A stretch of DNA of 64,000 nucleotides from Gaertneriomyces semiglobifer (lineage: Eukaryota; Chytridiomycota; Chytridiomycetes; Spizellomycetales; Spizellomycetaceae): positions 1-64,000 of the forward strand of contig JAHLKF010000011.1 of the NCBI GenBank assembly GCA_025558075.1, read 5' to 3'. The position numbers were made by a program, and so were the translations under genes. Shown piece by piece: positions 33,358-46,430 of the stretch. How positions within the stretch are numbered: the stretch's first letter is position 1; each line of letters opens with the position of its first letter. A model generated the notes under the pieces. The model saw nothing but the letters and a program-made list of their open reading frames with translations. It was not told the origin of the DNA and ran no database searches.

Positions 33358-35255
33358 ATGCATCTACAACAGCCGTGCGGGAGTCTCATCTGGTTGTGCC
33401 CGGCGTTGACGGCCTCTCTATTTTTGGGAGCAACGGCCAATTCGGTGGAGGAGCAGGCCCTCACCAAGCATTTCAGTGTGTAACTTGTATTCGCAGTTGA
33501 TGCAAGTGGACTTTCTCCTCATGGCTTGATTTATCTTTCGATAGTTCATATTACCGATATTCATTATGATCCGCTTTACCTCACGAATACAGACCCGGAA
33601 ACACAGTGTCACCGAGCTCAAAGAAGCGGGGCATCACCCCTATCATGGAGCCTTCCAGAGACCGCTTTAATCGGAGCAGTTACTACCAAGCTTGATGTTG
33701 ATTCGGGGTCTATCGGGCCGGTAACGCACTACGGGGCACGTGGAACAGGTTGCGACAGCCCGCTTTCGCTAGTAGAAGGTACATTTGAGTTCATCCGCGG
33801 AATGCTCTCTCGAAATCGTCCTTTGGATTTCGTTCTCTGGACAGGGGACTCAAGTCGTCATGATCGAGATAGTGAGGTTCCACGCACACCATCTGAGGCT
33901 CGTACGCAGAATGCGCAGGCGATATATTACTTTCAACGCACGTTCGACCTCACTCGAACAGTTGTTGTCCCGTCTATCGGTAACTGGGACGTTTTCCCGC
34001 ACAACACGCTGGAAGCACCACCGAACCAGCAACTGGAGCAGTTGTGGAGTATTTGGTCGCCGTTGTTTGATACTGATGCGGAACGCGATGCGATCAAGCG
34101 AGACTTCCTAGAAGGCGGCTGGCACGCGAGAACGCTCGTCGAAGGCCAACTTAAAGCATTGAGTCTGAACACGATGTATTGGTTCGATTCGAACGACAAA
34201 GTCTCAGGTAAGTCAAAGTTAGTGCGGCGAAGTATCACTTTGGCGCAAAATTGACGAGTTGTACAGACTGCTCTCCGTTCTCCAATCGCGGGCTCCCCAG
34301 GAACAGCACCAATCCGGGAGATACTCATCTGACATGGCTGAAGAATTACCTCGACAATCTTCGTTCCGCTGGACAAAAGGCTATCCTCGTTGGCCACATC
34401 CCGCCAGCAGACCACGATGGTCACCGCTTATACTCAACGCGTTGTTATGAGTGGTTCGTACATATCTCTGGAGAATTCAATGATGTGATTCTCACCCAGT
34501 ACTACGGGCACGTCAATAAAGACGTTGTCAATGTCGTCATCAAGGATAGTGGGCCAAAGGCCGGCCATAGTACTAAGGAAACGCCGTACAAGCTGGTGCC
34601 AGTCACTACCAGTGGACTGAAACAGCTTGATATGGACAGCGTACGAGTAGTTGGTACTATCAAAACATCAGCCTCTGTGGTGCCGGTTCACAACCCAGGA
34701 TTCCGTGCCGGGACTATGCGCCTCGGGCGCGCAGCCACGCTCACCAAAGAGTCGCAGTATTTTTTGAATCTTAACCGCGCGAATCAGAAGTATCAAGAAG
34801 ATCCCGCAGAGCATAAATTGCAGTATCACCTGGCATGTCAAACGGATGTTGATTACAAGATGGAAGATTTGTCGTCCGCATCCTATGAAAAATTCATCCG
34901 TCGGTTGCAACGAGATCTGTTGCCGTCGTCGTCAAAGAATAAGAAGCATTCGATGCTTGATACGTACAACTATTGCGTGGATGCAAATGAAAATCATCCC
35001 AGAACGGGAATGCCAGACGACCATCTCCGCCTGTCGAACGGCGTGGTGCAAGCGGTGCTCATCACTGCATGTATCCTGTTCTTTGCCTTACTTGGAGGAT
35101 TTTGGTGGTTTGTACGACAGCAAGAAGGCGACTCTGAATGGGAACGCCAGAGGCTGCTGTTTCAAGATGTAGAACCCGAGAGGATTCGCTGGGTGCGGTG
35201 GGCGAGCAGGAGGGAACGGGAAAGAGGAGTAGACGCTCATGGTGTTACAATTTAG
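33358..35255 (+). CDS. Endopolyphosphatase-like (PPN1) calcineurin-type phosphoesterase, membrane-anchored
   Basis: Exons 33358-33475, 33545-34207 and 34267-35255 give 589 residues. The metallophosphoesterase motifs are HFIHITDIHYDP (after splicing), WTGDSSRHDRDSE, GNWD, GHIPPADH and YGHVN. The order and the WTGDS-RHD signature match the vacuolar endopolyphosphatase PPN1 and its acid-sphingomyelinase relatives; PPN1 cleaves long polyphosphate chains in the vacuole lumen. The N-terminus has a hydrophobic signal-like segment (LIWLCPALTASLFLGAT). A membrane span near the C-terminus (VLITACILFFALLGGFWWF) precedes a short basic tail. The usual GNHD/GNND asparagine motif reads GNWD here. A sphingomyelinase-like role is the alternative. 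Confidence 0.82.
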
Positions 35256-35647
35256 CAGAGCCTTAACGAGATCACCTTTATAATTTGCATTTTTCTCCAA
35301 GTAAAGCGTCTACTGAGGCTGCACAGGCAACTCGTTAGTGCAGCAAGCACAATGACAATGAAGACTTTACGGAGCCTGTTGTTCCTCAGGTTCTCACCGA
35401 GGTTTTATAGTCGCTACACTGTACAGAAAACCTCGAAAGTTTCTGGAGATCCCCCACATCCACTTCCGCTGGACAGAGCATTTGCCAGTTGACAACGCAT
35501 TGGCGGTTTATAGGTAAAAATTTAGGATTTGTTGAATGGATGCGTATTTTTGCAAACTGCTTTCTGTCACCTCGCGACAAGTTCGGTTGTGTTCCACGCT
35601 AAACAGACAGACCCTCCACAATACCCATTCGCTAATAGCAACACACA
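35256..35647. other. Intergenic, promoter side of a small mitochondrial-type gene
   Basis: 390 bp, no gene recognised. Confidence 0.45.
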
Positions 35648-36011
35648 ATGTTCAACCTTCGCCGTCTACCTCTCCGTCGCCTGTACTCCACAATCAAGTC
35701 TCAAGCAGGCGAGTCAACAGCCGTTAAAGGCGGTGCCGCCATCGCTGAAGCAGATCTTGCCCGAACCAACACTGCAGTGGCCGGTAACAACCACTTTCAC
35801 CTGCCAAAGGGATGGAAGAAGCAAGCCAGTGGTGTCAAATACTACGAACTGGCTAGTCAGGTAAATGCTGGAATTTGGCTGCTTTTGGGGTGTAATGGAT
35901 CCTTACGAACAACTCTCCGTGGTATAGGACCAGGCGTCTGGAGCCGAACGCCGTGGATGGGGCAAATGGAAGCTGACCGGGGCGGAGTGCAGGCTGGAAC
36001 CGAAAGCATGA
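35648..36011 (+). CDS. Small protein with mitochondrial-type presequence, unknown function
   Basis: Exons 35648-35860 and 35928-36011 (67-bp intron, GTAAAT...ATAG) give 98 residues. The N-terminus MFNLRRLPLRRLYSTIK is a textbook matrix presequence with a likely R-x-Y-S processing site. The mature part is soluble and Lys/Gly-rich: NNHFHLPKGWKKQASGVKYY, ending RGWGKWKLTGAECRLEPKA. No family is recognised. The length suggests a small respiratory-chain accessory subunit or assembly factor, but this is only a guess from targeting and size. Confidence 0.6.
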
Positions 36012-36370
36012 GCAGTCCACTTTTACTTCAAAAAATGCTCTCATCAATGGCAATGACCGTAATAAACCTCTGAACCCCATTGCACATCTTGCTTATATTA
36101 AAAAGGCTTATACATTAATGCATGCGGTGTTTACCCATATGGTAGCAGTAGAGTGTAGGGAAAAGTGCGAGTATGAACGTCACGCAACGCCGAGAGGCGA
36201 TCCCCAGCCTGTATAAACAGCGATGGGAAAGACGTCAAGCAAAGGTGCGACGCTGAAGCAGAAATATCTGGTCCATTAGAGCAGTGACAACTCTAACTGG
36301 ATGTGTCGTACACCTATGAACTGGCTTCCTCCAGCGCTAGGCATGCAGCAGCAAATGGAAAGATAAACGA
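36012..36370. other. Intergenic (convergent 3' flanks)
   Basis: About 360 bp between two convergent genes; nothing else recognised. Confidence 0.45.
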
Positions 36371-37221
36371 TTACTGAATCATGGACCCAACAAACTCGTC
36401 CGCTTTGGTTTTATGATCGGCTGGATTAGCTGCAGCCTGAGTGGAATTCAGCATGAGGTGTTTCAAAAAGACAAGCGACAGCCACTTGTTGAGCTAAGAC
36501 GAAAAGCAACCCACCTCGTATATAGTAATCACAGGATCTCTTGTCAGTTTGGTCCATTCTCCCTTCAACCCGATGTACGTTATTCTCGTTGTCTCGGCTC
36601 CAAAGTTTGCTGGAATGTACAGTGCCAGACTTTTCACATTCGAAAACTTGGCAATACGGGTAGGGTACTCCGGAATTTGGTTCCGAGGAATGTCAGAGGG
36701 CCTGACGAGTTCCCATTCTTGTGTTGCGGCAGTGGAATCGGCGGTCGAAAAGTCTAGATGATCGGCGTTGATGTAGGCTTTGAGGATGGATGGTGCATGG
36801 GAGTCGATATCGGAGGAACTGGAGGCAGATGGCGATGTGAGAATGGAGATGGATTTCAGTTTGATGTTAGCGGTGAAGGGAATGATGATGAGGAGTTGTT
36901 CGTCTATATCCGATTCTACGAACTAATGGTTGTGTCGTTTCTGAATAAGCTTCCATAATATAACGAGCAAACTGCCAATGTTGAGTCCATTTATACCTTA
37001 GCGCCATCAAACCTTTCGTCCCAAGATTTGAAAACTTGCTTCGCAGTTCCTTCTTCGGATTCATTCAGACAGCGAATATTGTCAATGTCAACTTGCTGGT
37101 ACAGGGAGTATTCGTCTCCTCGGGCGGGTCCGTCATGGTCATGGTCATGATCATGGTTGTGACCTCCATGGCCTCCGTGGTCGTGTCCCCCACAATGTGA
37201 TTCTGGTCTGCAGCCGGACAT
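36371..37221 (-). CDS. PITHD1: PITH domain-containing protein (PITHD1-like) with His-rich N-terminus
   Basis: Exons 37221-36997, 36922-36515 and 36436-36371 give 232 residues. The PITH domain (proteasome-interacting thioredoxin C-terminal domain) is seen as YSLYQQVDIDNIRCLNES, FKSWDERFDGAK, FTANIKLKSISIL, RIAKFSNVKSLALYIPANFG and TRITYIGLKGEW, closing with ANPADHK. Orthologues are cytosolic and linked to the proteasome and, in animals, to transcription control; the biochemical activity is not settled. The N-terminus is strikingly rich in His, Asp and Gly (HDHGGHGGHNHDHDHDHDG), which could bind divalent metals; the animal protein has a shorter His-rich start. Confidence 0.93.
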
Positions 37222-37720
37222 TACTCCCGTTTATGTGGATCTGTCTTTCGGATGTGGGATTTCTGGATGAACGCGCCAAAGTTCAAAAGCCATGAACAGC
37301 CAGATGGAACATGGTCCTCCCAAGTTCCTTCGCCGCACTTCTCATAGTTTAAGATCTACCCATCTGCTTGATCAGATCTCATCCGGTGCTTGGAATGTCG
37401 ATCGATGCCCCGCATCAAAGGTGCATGCCGGTGATGGTTTGGAGGACCTTCGTCTTTCTTCTAGTCTTAGATGCTCTATTGGCGACTTCTTCCGCCGTTA
37501 ACGCTAGAGATGCGGAGTAGGATGCTTTGCTACAGTTGGCTGTGCTGTAGGAAACCTCCTCCATTATGACCGTAAGTATTAGGCGGGTATGCGAATCTAG
37601 AGGAACAATAAACTATTTTTCATGTTCCTTAAAAAGCAACTACAAAAACTGAACTCATAGAATCATTTTCACTAACATGCTGAACCTGTTTGTACAATGC
37701 AAAACGAGTGTGTCGAGTAC
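37222..37720. other. Intergenic, PITHD1 upstream and protease 3' flank
   Basis: About 500 bp; a 69-codon plus-strand open frame (37292-37501) has no support. Confidence 0.45.
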
Positions 37721-39549
37721 TCAAGTATGCTTGGCGACCGCAAGTCCCACCCGAGGACGAGTTCGCCCATCCGCCTGAAGGCCGTAATCATAGATCTGAT
37801 AGTACTTCCTGAGGAAAATCTCACCTAGAATCCATCTGTCGGTGGTGTCGCCGGGGCCTTTGGCTTGGAAAGGAGCATAGCAGGTATTGGCATCATTAGG
37901 CCAGATGCGGGTTGGAAGATCCTTGCCTAAGGATCCTATGTGTCAGTCCCACTGAACAGGAAAATAAGGTCATAACATCACTCATTACCTTCCAATGTGA
38001 ACGCCTTTCCTTCCAAGAGAATAGTTACTCCCTTTCCTTTGCGAAGCTTCTCACATCCAACGCTCCAAACCCCGGACAAACCACGGACTTCGTTGGCTCC
38101 CCACAACCCTTCGTTCAAGCTTTTGGCAATGCTATAATCAACGTAAATCAAACTGGTTCCACTGTCAATCACTCCACGAACACTGGATCTGGCCAAAAGG
38201 TTCTTTCCGCCTGCACCTGCGATGCCGGTGAGACTAATATGCCACCAGGTGGATGCGGAAGTTACAGTAAGCCAAGTGATAGGACCACTGTAGCGATTAG
38301 GGTTGCCTTGAACTGTTCCGATAGTGAGCTCGCTATTGCGTTGAGGCGAAGCAGAGCCGGGACCCCAAGGCGCCGGAGACAGGTAGAGAGCGAAACATGG
38401 GAGGTCAATCGTCCAGTCAATGTACATATTCTCAATCATTGAGGTGCGACCGCGAAGATTGCCAGGGAGAGCAGGAGCAGCATGGGAAAGTGAGGAGAAA
38501 CCTATCAAAAAGTTAGTCGGCTGCATGGTACGACCATTGTTCATATCCGTCGGTCACGAAACAACGTACTAAGGCCAATCAGTCCGTCTATCTCCGCTGG
38601 CTGAACATTGTTCATTGACTCAGCACTGATAAAAACCATGTTGTCCACCTTTTTTCCGCCAAGCACCATTGTATCGGCATACACTTCTCCTGTTGCGCTT
38701 CCCATTCCGTACTTTGTCGTCACACGCTTGCCGATTTTTTTCAAAGTCTTCGATTTGGAGCTGTCAAACTTGGAACGCTTGGCACAAACCGGCTGTGTGC
38801 AGGCTTTGTCCGGGATCCATAGATCCGAGGAGCCAGTGTCAATGGCAACAGTAAACTTTTGCGGAGGATTGCCGAGACCAATTTCCGCATAGTACTGGGC
38901 GAGGCAAGAAATGAATCAGCAGCAGCAAAACAGCTTTAAACGCATATAACTCTGGCTCACCATGATATCCCAACAGTTCCAGATGTCAACATTACCTCTT
39001 CTCGAAAACCGACTGCGTCTTTGCACAGCCGCCTGAGCGCCTTCGCCTTCAATATCAACATCTTGAGTGAGATTTCCAATTTGAATTTCCCCGCCGTATC
39101 CCCCAGAGCCACCTTCTCCATAGGCACCCCAAGTCCACCAAATGCCGCCTTCCTCCCCAGCCTTGACTCGTACACCACCAATAGCCCTGCGAACCATTTC
39201 GCTTGTTGCATCTGGGGCAATTTCAATAATTGGATCAATATTCTCAGCTTCTGCCGGAAGCTGAGTTAAGTTTGTGATTACATCCGGCAAGGAAAATGAG
39301 CGCCGAAGGAGATTTTCGTAGGACGGATGACGCCGGAGAATCTGTGCGCGGTAGTCCAATAAAGGCGTATCGCGCATCATGGTGAGGCTATAATAGCAAC
39401 ATGCATGCGTAAGTTTTTTTTTGTTGATTGGGTTACGAGTGTCCGTCTGAGACGTACGTGGTTACTTTTGCATCGTCGCCCTTCCCGGTCGCTACCAAGA
39501 GGGCAAGCAAAACCACAAACCAGCCTGAGCGAATCTGCATGTTGGTCAT
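37721..39549 (-). CDS. Secreted/vacuolar aspartic protease, family A1
   Basis: Five exons (39549-39458, 39387-38961, 38894-38570, 38501-37989, 37926-37721) give 520 residues; all introns are 62-69 bp. A signal peptide (WFVVLLALLVATGKG) is followed by a long propeptide, about 170 residues, containing an internal Gly-rich acidic part and RRSRFSRR, a possible dibasic maturation site. The catalytic pairs are VAIDTGSSDLWIPD and GVIDSGTSLIYVDY; the conserved turn tyrosine region is KYGMGSATGEVYADT. The C-terminal motif WILGEIFLRKYYQIYD is present, so the enzyme looks intact. It cleaves proteins at acidic pH outside the cell or in the vacuole. No GPI-anchor tail is seen. Confidence 0.93.
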
Positions 39550-41499
39550 GAGTATAGTAAATTCTGCAGTATGCGATAGATATTTCTGCACTATCAGAGC
39601 GATAGACTCAATAATTTGCTGCACATTTGACCCGACAATCCTAGGCTGCCGCCCAAACAGGATTCAACCTTAATCCTTGAGAAGCGCGCGAATGCCGCTT
39701 ACCTAACTCCGCATGCTGACGCAGCAGCAGAACAGTAGTTCCCTCGTTGGTCGACAGTGAGAAACTTTCGCTTGTTGCACTCGGTGGTGGGAAAGGCATG
39801 CCGTGCTCTTCTGTTCCTAGCAGGAAGCGCACCAAATGATTATTCTTGCACTCTGCGAGGAGTGACAATCGTGCATCGGTAACGGGCGTACAGAGTTTGC
39901 AACGGGTAACTTGGAGGTATTCCGCGTAAGATGGTGAAGAAAGAGGAGATACGCAAGAGGTCTGGACGAGGGTTAGGTGCCTCAATCACCGCAGTCAGCC
40001 ATAACAGGGTCAATACCGGGTACGAGGCTCCATGGTGCCCGCAATTATCCTGAAGCTCACTCCAAGCAAAGACTGGGGGAACCATCAAACAGGAAGATAT
40101 GCAAAGTAGATGGTGCGCAAATGGTTTCTGTGGCGTTGGCCTAGGTCGCGTCATTCAAAAGTCACAGCTAGGCAGTTAACAACACTGAGCGGAGCTAGTT
40201 TTCAATCCTTAGCGAAGGTCTCTCCACCACTCGGTTGACGTGACGGCCGTGAAGGGCACATCCTAATCGCTCAGCAACAAGAAACAATGCATCTATATCA
40301 ACTGCGATCGTTCTTGCATCACTTGGGGCATCTTTCTCTATGGGCCGAACAGGGAGTGCGGGCGTGTGCCGACCTTGCTGCGTTATTAGCGCAATCATTT
40401 CACCCAACAACCATGGAGAAGAACATCTTTCAACACTGCTCCAATGGCCAGTACCTATAACGGCTAATGGGCTGTGACCGCTGAGCCTTTCAGCATTTCC
40501 TCGCAGGTCCGATGCCATCAACACCAACAGAGATAAGGGCGTCTGCTGATAGGGACTCAAGCGGCGTCGAGCAGTACTGTTTGACGATCATCACCAGTAC
40601 ATGGAATCATTGCGGTAGTACGTATGATCTTCTAACAAATAGATGCGCAGATTCGCACGTTTCCATAGATTCGCGTATCCCTCCACAGCGCTTGCATCGT
40701 CGTCGTTTTCCGCACCGTAACTATCGCACTAATAGTCAGGATGCATGCGTGCATCACTAGAGATATGATATTCCACCAACGGGCACATCAACATTGTGAA
40801 ACTGCGATAACTACAGCTGGTATGAGCAAGACAGCCACAATGAGCCATCACGGCTGCCTTGCTCACAATGGAGATGTCTGCATTTGTCGCAATGTTGCAT
40901 CCCAGCGGTTCCTGCTTGATGCCGCCTCGCTAACAAGTAACTCTACCATCGTGGTTGCATCTCGACTGCAAGCGCTGGCGGTCAGCTATGTGCCCCGCCT
41001 CTCGACGTTACTCCCGAACTATCGCATGATTGCCAGGCGACATGCTGTTTCGCACATCCTCTCTGCCATTCGAGTAAAATGTTCTGTTAGTAGGGAGAGG
41101 AGCAAAGGTTCATTGACACCGAGAAACAAGAGACAGTAAACTGTTTGCTTCAACTAGATCAAAGGCTATCAGCGTAGTTTAAGTAGCTTGCTACTTTGCT
41201 CTTACCGATGGACTATTTCGATTATAATCCACGTCTAGAAGCAATTGCTTATGAGCTATAAATAGACAACAAGGAGGCATGGCGATCAGACAATAGAAGT
41301 CTGGCTCAGAAAGGGCCCATTTAGGACGCTATAACTGCTGCCCCTCCTCCTCATCCACAACCTCTCCCACCATCTATCTCTTCACTAACGTGGCCAGCTA
41401 AATTAGCAGCCGTTACCCCATCGCTTTCCCTGCCTCGCTTCGCTTCCTAATCGCCGTTTCCTCGTTTTTGCTGCGCGGAATCCAACTGCCAACGCGTCA
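39550..41499 (-). other. Unresolved region, possibly a multi-exon gene of unknown function on the minus strand
   Basis: About 2 kb between the protease and actin. On the minus strand, open stretches lie at about 40560-40195 (SPWLLGEMIALITQQGRH, IAVDIDALFLVAERLGCAL) and 39985-39700 (ending ...LLLRQHAEL then a GTAAGC donor). There is also a perfect CTACTAACAG branch/acceptor at about 41080-41090 followed by an open frame. None matches a family I know, and I could not link them in one phase-consistent model. It may be a real fast-evolving gene, a decayed gene, or chance. Confidence 0.25.
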
Positions 41500-41506
41500 T
41501 ATAAAA
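41500..41506 (+). promoter_or_regulatory. Actin TATA box
   Basis: TATAAAA, 134 bp upstream of the actin ATG, followed by a pyrimidine-rich leader. Position and sequence fit a strong fungal core promoter. Confidence 0.6.
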
Positions 41507-41633
41507 GACCTTTGTCCAGTGCCTTCCCTCGCCGCAACCGCTCATCTTCGAACAACTCTGCGCTGGAGTACATCCCTCTCGGTTCACCGCATATATATAT
41601 AGATCCATCTGCATCTAATCTATCTCTATCACA

Positions 41634-42930
<1,297 letters not shown>

Positions 42931-43225
42931 ACTGGTTGAATGGATTCCGCTGCGTGTGTGAGTGTTGGGAAAGGGCGTCTGTTATGCAGAGGATAGAGTC
43001 AAGTGTACTCTGTATCCCATCGGTTGATTTATCATTTGCTTGTGTTTTGCGGTGCTTTTTGTCGTTGTTAGGTTGGGTTAGCCAGGGTTTCGTTGTTCAA
43101 TCGCATATACCTTAATACAGACTGAAAGTAAATTGTGAAAGTCGCACACACTGGAAATCTATTTGGCTGTACTGAACTACAATAGCATACAACGCTCCAC
43201 GTCCCAGAAGCACAGTAAAAGATGT
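42931..43225. other. Intergenic, convergent actin / CAC2 3' flanks
   Basis: About 295 bp of 3' flank; nothing further seen. Confidence 0.4.
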
Positions 43226-45267
43226 TTAAATATGCACGCCCAAAAACGTCGGTGTTATTCTTCGCTTCTTCGGTAAGTTGCTGTTATCTCTGTTTGCTTG
43301 TCCTTCAGTTTCAGGTTGGCCACTTTTAACGGGCGCCTGCACCTCGTCTCGATCCCTCTTCGTGTCGCCACTAGAGCTCGTATTTGTATCCACATGGATT
43401 GATCCATGCTGCGAATTCGAGGCAGGTTGTGGTACACCTATCGACCATCCGGAAGGGGTGGTGCTCGAGGTTGATGGTGCCGCGGACGACAGCGATGGTG
43501 ATAAGGATGTGATGGGCGATATCAATTGCGGTGTTATCCTTTTCTTGGTTTTGTTCTGCTGCGGTTGCGTAGAGGGTAAAGTGGCCGTAGTCGCGATGGG
43601 CGTACTTCCACCGGTAGTGGCGAGAATTGTTGAAGGAAGGTTCATTGCATCTCCCTGCCCACTGCGATTCTCTTTTTCGTCCATCCCACATTCTACGCTA
43701 CTCTCAATGACACCGTCATACACCTCTCCGCCGGGTACTTCCACCATGCTCACAAACCCGTCTGTGCTTGTCACCAAACACACGTTGCCGCATCTTGACC
43801 ACGCCACATCCGTTAACGTCGCATAATGTAGTCCGCCGCAGTACCCGATCGGAGTTGGATGGGATGTGTCATAGATGTACAACGACGAGGACGTGCAGAG
43901 GGCGTAGAGGTGGCGGTAAGGGAGCGCAAAGAGCTTTGTATTTGTTGAAGACGAAGAGGTGGGGTTGTTACTGTTGCTCGCATTCGATTTGGGTACGGTT
44001 GGTGTGCGGTGCTTGTACGCAACTGGATTACACCGCACCGCAACAGAGGGTTTATCGTGTCCTGGTAGCGTGACAACAGGGTATCCAGTGATACTTGCAC
44101 GAGTGTAGATGTGTGCCGCGTTCTGTGGTTCTTCTTGGGTGTCGGAATACGGATTGTGGTATACCCCGGCCGGACAGATGAGCAGTAACCCGTCCGGGGT
44201 GAAAGTCAGACGGCGGAAAAAGGAAGTCAGGGTTTCGTCGTGGTACGCCCGGGTAAGCTTTTGTTTTGGTTGTGCGGGTATTGTAGAGGGCTCAGAAGGC
44301 GTATCGGCTGTTTGATTGGCAGCAATGGCCGTGGAACTCATGGCAGCTGTGGTAGTCGGAGGTGCCGATGCAATGGTGGGAGGGGCACTATGTCGTAACC
44401 TGCGTAGCCTCGTTTCGAGTTTGGGGACGAGTTGATTCTTCTTATAAACACATTGATAAAGACTTACCGACCTAATGCCAACCAACAAACAATTAGTACT
44501 CCATCGTTCTCAGGCACTCATCGTCGCTAAAAGCAATCGCCCAGCAAAGTGCGGCACGTACCGATCACTGCTCTGAGTCACCACCCATTTCCCTCTTGGA
44601 TCCCATGCCACACCCTGCACATAATGCCCATGATCATTCAGCACGCCCACGCACTTTTTCTCCGCAACATTAAAGACGCGAACGCTATTGTCCACACACG
44701 CAGACAAGATATGTTTGCCATCTGGTGACCAGCACAAATCGTACAGGTCGCTCGTCGCACCTCGTAAATGGACGGTTGGTCGCCAGGTCTCGGGATCATC
44801 GGAGGAGTCAATTAGGGAAGATGCTTTGGATGGTGTGGTACTAGCGGGTTGCGATTCAACTTGCGTCCATATAAAAATGGTACCATCATCGCCGCCGGAA
44901 GCGAGGATTGGGAGAAAGGGATGCCAACGAACACAGTTTACAGCTCCATTATGGCGTGAGAGCGTGGCAAGGTATTCTACTCTTCTTGGAGTTTCTTGGT
45001 CGTCATTTTCGTTAGGAGAGGCTAGTCGCCATATCTGCCAAAGATTTAAAGTATCAATGCAACCTGTGATGAAGCGGCGGACGATGCAGCGCATGTGAAG
45101 CAGCGTCAACGTAAAAAGCATGAACATACTCGAACGTTATGATCTCCACCGCCGGTAGCAAAGCGGCCCTGTCCGCCTTTGGCCTCGAAATCGACAGAGT
45201 AAACAGGCTGTTTGTCGTGCCAGAGAATCTGAACCGTGTGTGCTCGCAAGCGTTTGGCCCCTGCCAT
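43226..45267 (-). CDS. CAC2: Chromatin assembly factor 1 subunit p60/CAC2 (WD40)
   Basis: Exons 45267-45130, 45034-44562 and 44471-43226 give 618 residues. A WD40 propeller occupies the first about 470 residues: KRLRAHTVQILWHDKQPVYS, GGGDHNVRIWRL, GAVNCVRWHPFLPILASGGD, LYDLCWSPDGKHILSACVDN, HGHYVQGVAWDPRGKWVVTQ, then FFRRLTFTPDGLLLICPAG, and DVAWSRCGNVCLVTSTDGF. This order and the FRRLTFTPDG...YHNP element are specific to CAF-1 p60. The complex deposits new H3-H4 behind replication forks in the nucleus. The C-terminal third is Ser/Thr/Gln-rich and disordered. The start MAGAKRLRAHT matches the usual blade-1 beginning. Confidence 0.93.
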
Positions 45268-46430
45268 GCTTACGGGGTGGATTTATTTCGGGTATCTAAC
45301 GGTTAGATCGAGGCTCTTAACGTGAACATATTCCAAGTGTGCGTGCGAGAGGAAAATCCCCGCGACACGTCCGGACGAGTTTTCACAACACTTTTTTTTT
45401 TGGTCCGATTCTCGACAATTACTTTATACTCTGTCGACGCTGCTTTCAACACTGTCTGCAGTAGGAAAGAAAACAGGTTGCATGCAGTGCAGGTGTAAGG
45501 GCATACGCCAGATCTAACGGCGGTCTGGCAATTTCCCCTCGAGGAAACCGTGGACGTTTGATCGATGCTTGACAGACCTTGCACATGCATTGGCGTGCAA
45601 ACATGGCTCTCTTTCGCACAGACGCAACTCTTTAGCTTTTGCGTTGGTGGAAATCGCAGAGTCGGCCTTTGCAAGCGTTGCATCGCTCGTCCCCGACGTC
45701 AAGTTAGGGAGCGCTCACATGAGATGCATGTGAGAGCACGCCAACTCACATAGAGGTGCACGTGATGCCACGCTATGTCACATGCGTTATGTGACGTACG
45801 CTCACATGATGCATATGACGTGTCACTAGTGACGTAACTCACACTCCGACGCACACGCGCGAGATTTTCACACCTTTTCCGTTGACTCCCCTTTTGCTGT
45901 TGATGATCTGCCACTGCGATATACTCTTATTATTACTCTGTCTACTTATTATTATTACGTTGTTCAAATTCATGTTGGTGGAAGTGACCTCATGCCCAAC
46001 ACAGCTTGTCTCTGTCATCAGAGCAGAAAGAAACGTCGGTTAACGCCTCTGGCTCAGCTTGGCAACAGCCCTGGTCAATTTCAAGTCAGAGCATTAGAGC
46101 ATTAGCTTAGTTAGTGGCATCACTACTTACGACAGCGCCATGGCTATTCAAAGGGCGTGTTACTTGCTCCTTTCAAAACAATCCACTTTCCATCAAACAA
46201 AATAAGCATGACGCAACGTCTGCTCATCCATGTTCAACTTCGCCTCCTCAACTACCCCGCCCTTTGAGGGATCATCTTCAGCAGTACACAGTATATAAAG
46301 GGGAGAGCGTCCCTGTCATCTCTCGTTCTGAATTGTTAGCCCAGTCATTTACTATTCCAGAAACCACACCAACACAGAGTCCTACATTTTTGGTACATTA
46401 TTATCATCCATTCACAAAAGTCCCACAATC
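45268..46430. promoter_or_regulatory. Divergent promoter, CAC2 / LEA-like gene, with clustered TGACGT and CACATG motifs
   Basis: 1.16 kb. TGACGT (CRE half-site-like) occurs at 45792-45797, 45816-45821 and 45830-45835. CTCACAT/ATGTGAG forms an inverted repeat at 45714-45734, and CACATG or CACGTG recur between. Close to the plus-strand gene, TATATAAA at 46293-46300 is directly followed by GGGG, making an overlapping AGGGG (STRE-like). Confidence 0.5.
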
